DNA from: a bacterium
Lineage (GTDB): Bacteria > Patescibacteriota > Microgenomatia > Woykebacterales > RBG-16-39-9b
Assembly (NCBI GenBank): GCA_030690175.1
Contig: JAUYHE010000036.1
Location: forward strand, 1 to 21,488
Direction: 5' to 3'
Length of the DNA: 21,488 bases
Shown here: positions 14,384 to 20,472 of the stretch, piece by piece
Numbering within the stretch: position 1 is the stretch's first letter
Layout of the letters: every line of letters starts with the position of its first letter
The notes under the pieces: model-generated
What the model was told of the DNA's origin: nothing
The model's input: only the letters and a program-made list of their open reading frames with translations
The model's database searches: none
Position numbers and translations under genes: made by a program

Positions 14384-14441
14384 GTGTGTACCATTAAACA
14401 AGCATTTCAAGAAGTGTGGTTCAATTGGAGCTCCCCAGCAT
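14384..14441 (+). repeat. secA-tail remnant R4 (most degenerate)
   Basis: Bases 14406-14441 encode FKKCGSIGAPQH, alignable with FKKCGLINSPSH of R1. The preceding bases TGTGTACCATTAAACAAGCA match R1 and R3. It marks the right border of the accessory island, just before the promoter of the GT2-GtrA gene. Confidence 0.65.
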
Positions 14442-14475
14442 AATAACTAATCCCATTTTGTGAATATACCCTTGA

Positions 14476-14504
14476 TTGACAGGCAGCCGCAAGTTTAAGA
14501 TAAT
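14476..14504 (+). promoter_or_regulatory. Promoter of the GT2-GtrA gene
   Basis: TTGACA (14476-14481), 17 bases, GATAAT (14499-14504). The ATG follows 9 bases later, so the mRNA is probably leaderless. Confidence 0.8.
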
Positions 14505-14513
14505 TAGCGCCTA

Positions 14514-15725
14514 ATGATTTCCATTATTATCCCCGCGTTTAACGAGGAAAAAAGAATCGGCGTCTCGTTAGAAAAACTAAGTCGTTTTTTAAAAACGAGG
14601 AAAGAAGACTTTGAAGTATTAGTGGTCGATGACGCTAGTACCGATAATACCAAGAGGTTTGTCGAAACTTTTAAAACAAAAATCCCCAATCTGCGTGTTT
14701 TACGCTTGGAAAAGAGCCCTTATGCCGGGAAAGGGCTTGCGGTAAATAGAGGCGCGTTAACTGCCAAGGGTAGTATTGTAATTTTCACCGATGCTGATTT
14801 TTCTACTCCGGTCACGGAAATTGATAAGCTCTTGGAAAAAATTAAATCCGGATATGACATTGCAATTGGCTCCCGGGCTCTTGATCGCTCCTTAGTTAAA
14901 AAGAGACAGAGTCCTTGGCGCGAGCTAATGGGTCGTGTCTTCAACGTATTAGTTCGCCTGTTAGTCGTACCTGGAATTGTCGATACTCAATGCGGGTTTA
15001 AAGCCTTTAATATGGCAACTTGCAAAATTTTATTTGAAAACGAGCGTATTTTTGACTTTGGCTTTGACGTGGAACTACTTTTTCTCGCCAGAAAAAAGGA
15101 TCTAAAAATCGCTGAAGTTCCCGTGTATTGGCACAACGATCCGGCTAGTCGAGTCCACCCAATAAAAGATGCGTTTTCGATGTTTTTGGATTTGCTAAAA
15201 ATTCGCTTCTTTCACGCTGAAAAGAAGGGGTCTGTGGTTAATCGAGCCTTTTATTATCTTTATCACTACCGTACTTTTTTCATGTTCTCCACTGTTGGGG
15301 TGAGTAACACTATCGTCGATTTTGGACTTTTCTATGCTTTGACTAGGACGGCGAAAATGGATTTACTCATCGCCAACCCAATATCGGTGGAGACCGCGAT
15401 AATTTGGAGTTTCTTTTGGAACAACCTTTGGACATTTTCGAAAAGAAAAAACCAAAGACCGTTAGTTATTCGTTTCTTTATCTTCCAATTTGTTTCGCTT
15501 GGAGCCTTGATTTTATCTCAAGATGTTTTATTTACTCTTAACAAGTTTTTCGGTGTCTTTGACCTTTTCGCAAAAGCGGCTACGATACCGGCTGTATTGA
15601 TCTTTAATTATTCTCTGAACAGCCGTTGGACGTTTAGGGACCTAAATCATGGTCGAGGAGTTTGGTATTTATACACAGCTTTTATTTTGCTGTTTTTAAT
15701 TATTTATTATCTAATAAGTAACTAG
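14514..15725 (+). CDS. GT2 glycosyltransferase fused to a GtrA membrane domain
   Basis: A 403-residue fusion. Residues 1-235 are a DPM1/DPG synthase-like GT-A domain: ISIIIPAFNEEKRI, VLVVDDASTDNT, AGKGLAVNRG, the metal-binding DAD at 93-95 followed by FSTPV, IGSRAL, DTQCGFKAF and FDVELLFLARK. From about residue 255 a GtrA domain with four hydrophobic helices follows (FFMFSTVGVSNTIVDFGLFY, WSFFWNNLWTFSKR, FFIFQFVSLGALILSQ, NYSLNSRWTF). GtrA partners are thought to help flip polyprenyl-linked sugars across the membrane, so this protein probably makes and presents a lipid-linked sugar for envelope glycosylation. The sugar is unknown. It lies just right of the accessory island and has its own promoter. 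Confidence 0.92.
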   Translation: MISIIIPAFNEEKRIGVSLEKLSRFLKTRKEDFEVLVVDDASTDNTKRFVETFKTKIPNLRVLRLEKSPYAGKGLAVNRGALTAKGSIVIFTDADFSTPVTEIDKLLEKIKSGYDIAIGSRALDRSLVKKRQSPWRELMGRVFNVLVRLLVVPGIVDTQCGFKAFNMATCKILFENERIFDFGFDVELLFLARKKDLKIAEVPVYWHNDPASRVHPIKDAFSMFLDLLKIRFFHAEKKGSVVNRAFYYLYHYRTFFMFSTVGVSNTIVDFGLFYALTRTAKMDLLIANPISVETAIIWSFFWNNLWTFSKRKNQRPLVIRFFIFQFVSLGALILSQDVLFTLNKFFGVFDLFAKAATIPAVLIFNYSLNSRWTFRDLNHGRGVWYLYTAFILLFLIIYYLISN

Positions 15726-15743
15726 ATATAGTAGTGATTACTC

Positions 15744-15760
15744 TAGGTTCGAAGAACCTA
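15744..15760. repeat. Small hairpin with a GCGAAGC-type neighbour
   Basis: TAGGTTC-GAA-GAACCTA forms a perfect 7-bp stem, followed by GACGCGAAGCGAC. Similar GCGAAGC / TTCGAA-rich filler occurs at 7140-7205 beside the galE remnant. The 195-base gap 15726-15920 otherwise holds no gene I can support. Confidence 0.4.
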
Positions 15761-15920
15761 CATGACGCGAAGCGACATATATCGGCGATATTATTACATT
15801 AAATCAACCCAGCAATCAAAAACCTCATTAATCTTCCATCTTGACGAAACCAACATAAAACCGATAATATATTTTTGAGGACTACCTTTTAACAATTTTT
15901 GGCGAAGGGAGGTGAAAAAA

Positions 15921-16307
15921 ATGGATCCTCGCGCAATCCGCGCCGGTGTTGGTGCTGGCTTTGTGGCCTTACTAGCCGGAGCAGCTTTAGGAACATACGG
16001 TGGCTGGTCGGCAGTTTTCTCCCTAGCTCCAAATGATTTTGGTGTTTGGCTAGTAGCTTTGGCTCTTAGTGTCTTCATCACTTACGTTTACGGCTACTGG
16101 TTTAATGCATTTCTACCAGGCGGTGCCGTCGTTCGCGGTGCCCTCTTTGGAGTACTGGTTTGGATCTTGATGCTTATTTTGGGAGGAGTCTCTGCTTTCT
16201 TCAAAGAAGCAACGTATCCAGACCCAACCGGACCAACTGTGTTTTTGGCATTAGTACTTCACCTTGTTTGGGGTAGCGTGCTTGGAACACTGTACGAAAC
16301 TAGGTAA
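15921..16307 (+). CDS. Small four-helix membrane protein of unknown function
   Basis: A 128-residue protein with four hydrophobic segments, about VGAGFVALLAGAALGTYG, VWLVALALSVFITYVYGYWF, GALFGVLVWILMLILGGV and VFLALVLHLVWGSVLGTLYE. Small residues (Gly, Ala) line several helices, suggesting tight packing or oligomers. I do not recognise the family with certainty; the layout resembles small uncharacterised proteins common in Patescibacteria. The ATG at 15921 is preferred over the GTG at 15912 because AAGGGAGG (15905-15912) is an excellent Shine-Dalgarno at the right distance for the ATG, and the GTG overlaps it. A likely terminator follows. Confidence 0.8.
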   Translation: MDPRAIRAGVGAGFVALLAGAALGTYGGWSAVFSLAPNDFGVWLVALALSVFITYVYGYWFNAFLPGGAVVRGALFGVLVWILMLILGGVSAFFKEATYPDPTGPTVFLALVLHLVWGSVLGTLYETR

Positions 16308-16314
16308 GGAGTAC

Positions 16315-16357
16315 AGTCGGTCTTATTTTTAACTAAATACCAGACTACAATTTTTTT
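16315..16357 (+). terminator. Probable intrinsic terminator after the small membrane protein
   Basis: AGTCGGT (16315-16321) pairs with ACCAGACT (16339-16346) with one bulged base, followed by ACAA and seven T. The stem is short, so confidence is moderate. Confidence 0.5.
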
Positions 16358-16460
16358 GACTACCTATTTTTGTGGTGGGTTTTTGTTTTGATTTATCACC
16401 TCTAATTACTTTTCCCTTTTCCCTTTTTTGCGTATTTTAGAATTTGTAAAACACTAAAAA

Positions 16461-16513
16461 TGCTATAATCGCTTCGATTACATCTCGCGCTTGTATCTCT
16501 GGCGAGATATAAT
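16461..16513 (+). promoter_or_regulatory. Promoter region and hairpin of the prfB leader
   Basis: An extended -10 box TGCTATAAT lies at 16461-16469, and a second TATAAT at 16508-16513 is 11 bases before the ATG. Between them ATCTCGC (16482-16488) and GCGAGAT (16502-16508) can form a 7-bp stem whose right arm touches the second -10 box. Which promoter is used cannot be told from sequence. Confidence 0.5.
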
Positions 16514-16524
16514 TTACGCGACCT

Positions 16525-17607
16525 ATGGAACAATTGATACAAAAACTAAAAACTTTAGAAAAAAGGCTTTTCTCTCTTGAGAAAAAATTGAATATTGGTC
16601 AGAAAATCAAAGATCTTGGTCAGCTTGACACAGAAAGCGCGAAAAGCGATTTCTGGACTGATATTAATAAAGCTACCAAAACAATGTCCAAAATTTCTTT
16701 TCTAAAACAAGAAATTGAAAATATCAACAACCTAAAGGATCGCCTCAAAGATGCCTTGGCACTAGCTGACTTGAAAACCCAGGATATGACTCCAGATCTA
16801 GAAAAAGAGGCTGCCCGTATCGAGCAGCAAATCGCGGGATTTGAATTTTCTCTATTTTTGTCTGGCGCATATGACGCAGGTAGCGCCCTGCTCTCTCTTC
16901 ACGCGGGCCAAGGTGGCGTCGAAGCCATGGACTGGGCACAGGTGCTGTTGCGGATGTACTTGCGCTTTTCCGAAAGAAAAAATTGGAAAACTTCGTTAAT
17001 ATCCGAAACGCGTGGTGAAGAAGCGGGTATAAAGAGCGCGACAATTGAAATTGATGGCCTTTATGCTTACGGGTATTTAAAAAATGAGGCTGGTACTCAC
17101 CGCTTGGTTAGACAGTCTCCTTTTAATGCTGACCACCTGCGTCAAACTTCGTTTGCGCTTGTTGAGGTACTTCCCGTAATTGAAGAGGCCAAAGACGTTT
17201 CTATTTCACCAGATGACTTGGAAGTTGAAACCTTTCGCGCCTCTGCGCCAGGTGGGCAAAACGTCCAAAAAGTAGAAACTGCCGTACGTATTCGCCACAA
17301 ACCATCCAAAATCGTTGTAACAGCTCAATCAGAGAGAAGCCAGGCGCAAAATAAAGAAAACGCGCTAAAACTGCTACGTGCCAAACTTTTTAGTTTGCAA
17401 GAGGAAAAAAGAGAAAAGGAGCAAAAAAAGCTCAAAGGTGAATTTAAAACTGCCTCTTGGGGCAATCAAATAAGAAATTACGTACTTCACCCTTATAAGC
17501 TCGTGAAAGACCTTCGTACTGGAGTTGAAAGTAACGACCCCCAAGCTGTTTTGGACGGAGAAATGGAAAAATTTATCGAAGCCGAGGTTAAACTCAGTAA
17601 CCAGTAA
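16525..17607 (+). CDS. prfB: Peptide chain release factor 2
   Basis: A 360-residue class I release factor that ends translation at UGA and UAA. The stop-codon-reading SPF motif is at residues 198-200 (RLVRQSPFNADHLRQTSF), which separates RF2 from RF1 (PxT). The peptidyl-tRNA hydrolysing GGQ is at 243-245 (SAPGGQNVQKVETAVRI). The N-terminal helical domain and the C-terminal NQIRNYVLHPYKLVKDLRTG segment are complete. The frame is uninterrupted, so the programmed +1 frameshift common in prfB is absent. Its presence agrees with TGA stops in this window, for example after the methyltransferase gene. It converges on the M23 peptidase gene with a 14-base gap. Confidence 0.97.
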   Translation: MEQLIQKLKTLEKRLFSLEKKLNIGQKIKDLGQLDTESAKSDFWTDINKATKTMSKISFLKQEIENINNLKDRLKDALALADLKTQDMTPDLEKEAARIEQQIAGFEFSLFLSGAYDAGSALLSLHAGQGGVEAMDWAQVLLRMYLRFSERKNWKTSLISETRGEEAGIKSATIEIDGLYAYGYLKNEAGTHRLVRQSPFNADHLRQTSFALVEVLPVIEEAKDVSISPDDLEVETFRASAPGGQNVQKVETAVRIRHKPSKIVVTAQSERSQAQNKENALKLLRAKLFSLQEEKREKEQKKLKGEFKTASWGNQIRNYVLHPYKLVKDLRTGVESNDPQAVLDGEMEKFIEAEVKLSNQ

Positions 17608-17621
17608 TCCGTAGCCAACTA

Positions 17622-17640
17622 TTATTGGATATGCCAATAA
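17622..17640. repeat. Perfect hairpin at the convergent prfB / M23 ends
   Basis: TTATTGG-ATATG-CCAATAA covers the stop codon of the M23 gene (minus strand). No T-run on either side, so a terminator role is doubtful; mRNA end protection is possible. Confidence 0.45.
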
Positions 17641-18758
17641 ATCGTCTGCCAACCGTTGTTGTGATTAATCGCTATCCCCTTACCTCTAGTACCAGTCAAC
17701 CAGCAAACGCTTGAATCGTACGATAAATAAGCCACCCCATCTCTAGCTGCATAAATCGGTGCTCCGTAATATTTATACATATCGATACCGTTGTGTCCTG
17801 GCATACCAAAATTATTCATGTACCACCAGTAATTCTCACCAAACCATTGACTAACGGTAGGATTATCCTCTGGCCAACGCAAAGCGCCAGAATCTAGATA
17901 CGGTTTTGGATTAACCGCCGCCCCGCCAATATAAAGTCCGAAATGAACGTGAGAACCAGTTGAACAGCCTGTGTTGCCTTGAAAAGCAATTACTTCACCT
18001 CGACTTACTGGCCCAAGACGGACACCACCACCACCTAGCGCCCGGGAGATGGCTTCTATTTCGCTTTGGACCTGGGCTAACAACCGTTGATATTCTTGTT
18101 CGTTATTTTTGGTTACACCAAGAATATATTGTCTTGAACCCTGTTGAGCGGCTAGGTCTGCTTGTTTCTTTTCTAGATCCGCTTTGAGCTCCTCCTCTTT
18201 AGCCTTTTTACTTTCCAAAGTGGCTTTCTGATCACTATATTCCGCCTTTAAATCCTCCAAACTTTTAAGCAGCTGCAGGTCCTGTTCTCGAACGACTTCG
18301 GTGTATTTTTGGCGGATCAAGTAATCATTAAAGCCGTCTGACCCTAGAAAGGTATCTACTGACCCAACAAAACTTTGTTTGTAAATGGTGCGCAGCCGCA
18401 GGTTGGTTACTGACTGGGTAAAATCCAAATCTTCCCGGGTTTTGTCTAGTTTCGCACTTACATCTTGGATATCGCCGGCCAGTTGACCCAGACGAGTTTT
18501 GGTTTCTTCTACCTCCAAACGCGTTAGCTCTATTTGATTGTCAAGATAGTCAATTTCTGAAGCTAGGCTTTTTTCCTGATTTTGGGCATCTGCGATTTTC
18601 TTGCGGAGCTCTTCTTGTTTGCGCAGATTAGCGTTCAGCTGATCCATCAACCCACCGCTATTTGCCTCCGGCTCTTTGGTGTTTTGATAGTGGGCAAAGG
18701 CGCCGCTAGCGGCCGTTAAAAGAATAATTGATAAAATGAAACTAACTAGTTTCTTCAT
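17622..18758 (-). CDS. Coiled-coil M23 (LytM-type) peptidase with circularly permuted catalytic domain
   Basis: A 378-residue exported protein. A signal peptide covers about residues 1-22 (SIILLTAASGAFA). Residues 35-240 are largely heptad-like coiled coil rich in Glu, Lys and Leu, as in EnvC or PcsB, which FtsEX controls. The peptidase domain is in unusual order: the normally final piece comes first (GEVIAFQGNTGCSTGSHVHF, His270 and His272, then NPKPYL), followed by the normally first piece (VSQWFG, GMPGHNGIDM with His322 and Asp326, AARDGV, AINHNNGW) and an abrupt end at IYWHIQ (His376). All five expected zinc or catalytic residues are present, so it should be active. It follows ftsX by 6 bases and is probably the division hydrolase triggered by FtsEX. 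Confidence 0.88.
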   Translation of the reverse strand: MKKLVSFILSIILLTAASGAFAHYQNTKEPEANSGGLMDQLNANLRKQEELRKKIADAQNQEKSLASEIDYLDNQIELTRLEVEETKTRLGQLAGDIQDVSAKLDKTREDLDFTQSVTNLRLRTIYKQSFVGSVDTFLGSDGFNDYLIRQKYTEVVREQDLQLLKSLEDLKAEYSDQKATLESKKAKEEELKADLEKKQADLAAQQGSRQYILGVTKNNEQEYQRLLAQVQSEIEAISRALGGGGVRLGPVSRGEVIAFQGNTGCSTGSHVHFGLYIGGAAVNPKPYLDSGALRWPEDNPTVSQWFGENYWWYMNNFGMPGHNGIDMYKYYGAPIYAARDGVAYLSYDSSVCWLTGTRGKGIAINHNNGWQTIYWHIQ

Positions 18759-18764
18759 GGCAGT

Positions 18765-19646
18765 TTATACAGTCAAGTATTTTCTAGTAGCAAACGATGA
18801 ACCAATCACACCGATAAGGGTCCCGGCAACGAGTTCAAAAAGCAGCAGGTACAGAAACACACTTTGACCGGTTGGTAAAATTGGTACCCCCGAAAAAATT
18901 CTTTGTAAATTAGGCGATATCCAGGTGAAAATTCCCCAGAGAAACGCGGTCGCTACTAGGGCACTAAACGCACCGTAAAATATTCCTTCGAGGATAAAGG
19001 GAATCCGGATATACCAGCTGGTAGCTCCAACCAGTCTCATTATTTCTATCTCGTCTTTATGCAGCGAGATATTTAGACCGACCACGATCAAGGTTGTCAA
19101 AAAAGCCGTGGCCAAAAGGAACAAAACAACCGCTCCGCCAATATTTCGCAAAGCGCGCGTCCAATTGGTTAGCGTCTCCACAATGTTTTTTTGAAACACC
19201 ACTTCTTCCACCGCCGAATCTTTTTTTAAGATTGAGGCTGCTTTTGACAAATCTTCTAATTTATAAGTGGAGACTTCGATACTTGCCGGTAAAACGTCTG
19301 CCGTTACAAATTCAGTAAGAAGCGGTTCGTCTTTATTTCTCTCCTTGTATATTTTTAACGCCTCTTCCTTGGAAACGTATCGAGTTTTGGAAACTATCCG
19401 ACTGGTTGTTAAATCATCCTGAATACCCTTTACTTTTTCGATACTAGTACCGTCTTTAAGAAAAGCGGTGACCGCTGGTCGGGATTCAAAATAAGAAAGG
19501 AGGGTGTTTGAACCAATACTTGCCAGAATAAAAGCACCCACCACAAAAAAAGTAAGAAACATTACTAAAAAGGCGGCCAGGGCGTGGTAGGGGTTCCGAC
19601 TTATTCTGGTAATTGCAATTTTTACGAGTCTCTGCAGGTTTCTCAT
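18765..19646 (-). CDS. ftsX: Cell-division ABC transporter-like permease FtsX
   Basis: A 293-residue membrane protein with the FtsX layout: first helix near residues 22-45 (AFLVMFLTFFVVGAFILA), an extracytoplasmic loop of about 120 residues, then three helices near 165-190, 213-236 and 262-285. The cytoplasmic KDEIEIMRLVGATSWYIRIPF block between the second and third helices is the family hallmark. It does not transport a known substrate; with FtsE it passes ATP-driven shape changes to a peptidoglycan hydrolase outside, here probably the coiled-coil M23 protein encoded 6 bases downstream. The start overlaps the ftsE stop by 4 bases. Confidence 0.95.
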   Translation of the reverse strand: MRNLQRLVKIAITRISRNPYHALAAFLVMFLTFFVVGAFILASIGSNTLLSYFESRPAVTAFLKDGTSIEKVKGIQDDLTTSRIVSKTRYVSKEEALKIYKERNKDEPLLTEFVTADVLPASIEVSTYKLEDLSKAASILKKDSAVEEVVFQKNIVETLTNWTRALRNIGGAVVLFLLATAFLTTLIVVGLNISLHKDEIEIMRLVGATSWYIRIPFILEGIFYGAFSALVATAFLWGIFTWISPNLQRIFSGVPILPTGQSVFLYLLLFELVAGTLIGVIGSSFATRKYLTV

Positions 19647-20347
19647 TTCACTATTTTTTCTTTTCGCTCACTCGCCTTTGTTTTCTTTTGCTTCGTGTCG
19701 TTGACGATCCGGCCCTCGGCAATTTCCAAATTTCGGTGCGGCAAGCTAGAAGTAATGTCCATATTGTGACTAGCCATTACTACGGTCGTACCCAGACTGT
19801 TGAGACGATCGAGTAGTTTCATCACTTCCCAGGCGCTAGCTGGGTCCAGGTTTCCGGTTGGCTCGTCAGCCAAAATTACCTCGGGCCTCATCACCATCGC
19901 CCGAGCAATCGCGGTACGCTGCGCTTCGCCGCCAGAAAGCTGATACGGAAAATTACTAGCTCTTTGATCTAGATTTACTAAAGAAAGCGTTTCACGAGTA
20001 GACTTTTCGATTTCATCATCATCTAAGCCTATTATTTCCAGGGGAAAGGCCACGTTTTCAAATACGGTTCTTTGCGGTAGCAGTTTAAAATCTTGGAAAA
20101 TAGTCCCGACGCGGCGCCGCAGATCGGGTACTTGTCGGGTAGGAATCTTGTTGATTTCCAATCCGTCAAAAAAGACACGACCGGCACTTGGCATTTCCTC
20201 TCGGATAATTAATTTTAAAAGCGTTGATTTACCCGCTCCCGAAGGACCAAGTAAAAAAACAAACTCACCGGTTTCAATTTCAAATGAAATATCAGCCAAT
20301 GCCGCCAGCGAGTTGTAACGTTTCGAAACTTCGTGGAAAGCTATCAT
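19643..20347 (-). CDS. ftsE: Cell-division ATP-binding protein FtsE
   Basis: A 234-residue ABC ATPase. Walker A GPSGAGKST is at 34-42, the Q-loop at FQDFKLLP, the signature LSGGEAQ at 137-143, Walker B VILADEPTGNLDP at 157-169 and the switch His in ASHNMD. The C-terminal tail is short and very basic (TKQKKTKASERKEK). It powers FtsX at the division site. The ATG is preceded by GAGGG at a workable distance, so initiation appears Shine-Dalgarno driven. It is the first gene of a three-gene ftsE-ftsX-M23 operon and diverges from the lamin-tail gene, sharing a 125-base intergenic region. Confidence 0.96.
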   Translation of the reverse strand: MIAFHEVSKRYNSLAALADISFEIETGEFVFLLGPSGAGKSTLLKLIIREEMPSAGRVFFDGLEINKIPTRQVPDLRRRVGTIFQDFKLLPQRTVFENVAFPLEIIGLDDDEIEKSTRETLSLVNLDQRASNFPYQLSGGEAQRTAIARAMVMRPEVILADEPTGNLDPASAWEVMKLLDRLNSLGTTVVMASHNMDITSSLPHRNLEIAEGRIVNDTKQKKTKASERKEKIVK

Positions 20348-20381
20348 ATGGCAGACCCTCGTTAATTAAACTTGGTATTAT

Positions 20382-20399
20382 TTAGATTAGCAAATCTAA
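20382..20399. promoter_or_regulatory. Palindrome in the ftsE upstream region
   Basis: TTAGATT-AGCA-AATCTAA, a perfect 7-base inverted repeat about 35 bases before the ftsE ATG. On the minus strand a TTGTTT lies 17 bases before a TAATCT inside this repeat, so it could be an operator over a weak ftsE promoter. Confidence 0.45.
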
Positions 20400-20435
20400 G
20401 CCTAAAAAACAACCCCGTAGTAGTTGGATCAACGA

Positions 20436-20464
20436 TTGACAAAGCTAACTAGCTTACGGATAAT
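20436..20464 (+). promoter_or_regulatory. Promoter of the lamin-tail protein gene
   Basis: TTGACA (20436-20441), 17 bases, GATAAT (20459-20464). The ATG at 20473 follows 8 bases later, again a leaderless arrangement. Confidence 0.8.
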
Positions 20465-20472
20465 GAGCCAAA

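Noticed and set aside
11027..14513. Tandem duplication of secA as the source of the tails
   Set aside because: Only the last 13-21 codons are present, in four diverged versions separated by unrelated genes; no other part of secA is seen between them.
15794..16081. Minus-strand frame of 95 codons over the small membrane protein gene
   Set aside because: It is antisense to a gene with an excellent ribosome site and clear membrane helices; its composition (Pro/Ala/Lys rich) is typical of a shadow frame.
16525..16620. Programmed frameshift in prfB
   Set aside because: The frame from ATG 16525 to the stop is uninterrupted and includes the complete N-terminal domain.
17622..17640. Hairpin as a bidirectional terminator between prfB and the M23 gene
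   Set aside because: No T-run follows on either strand; kept only as a hairpin.
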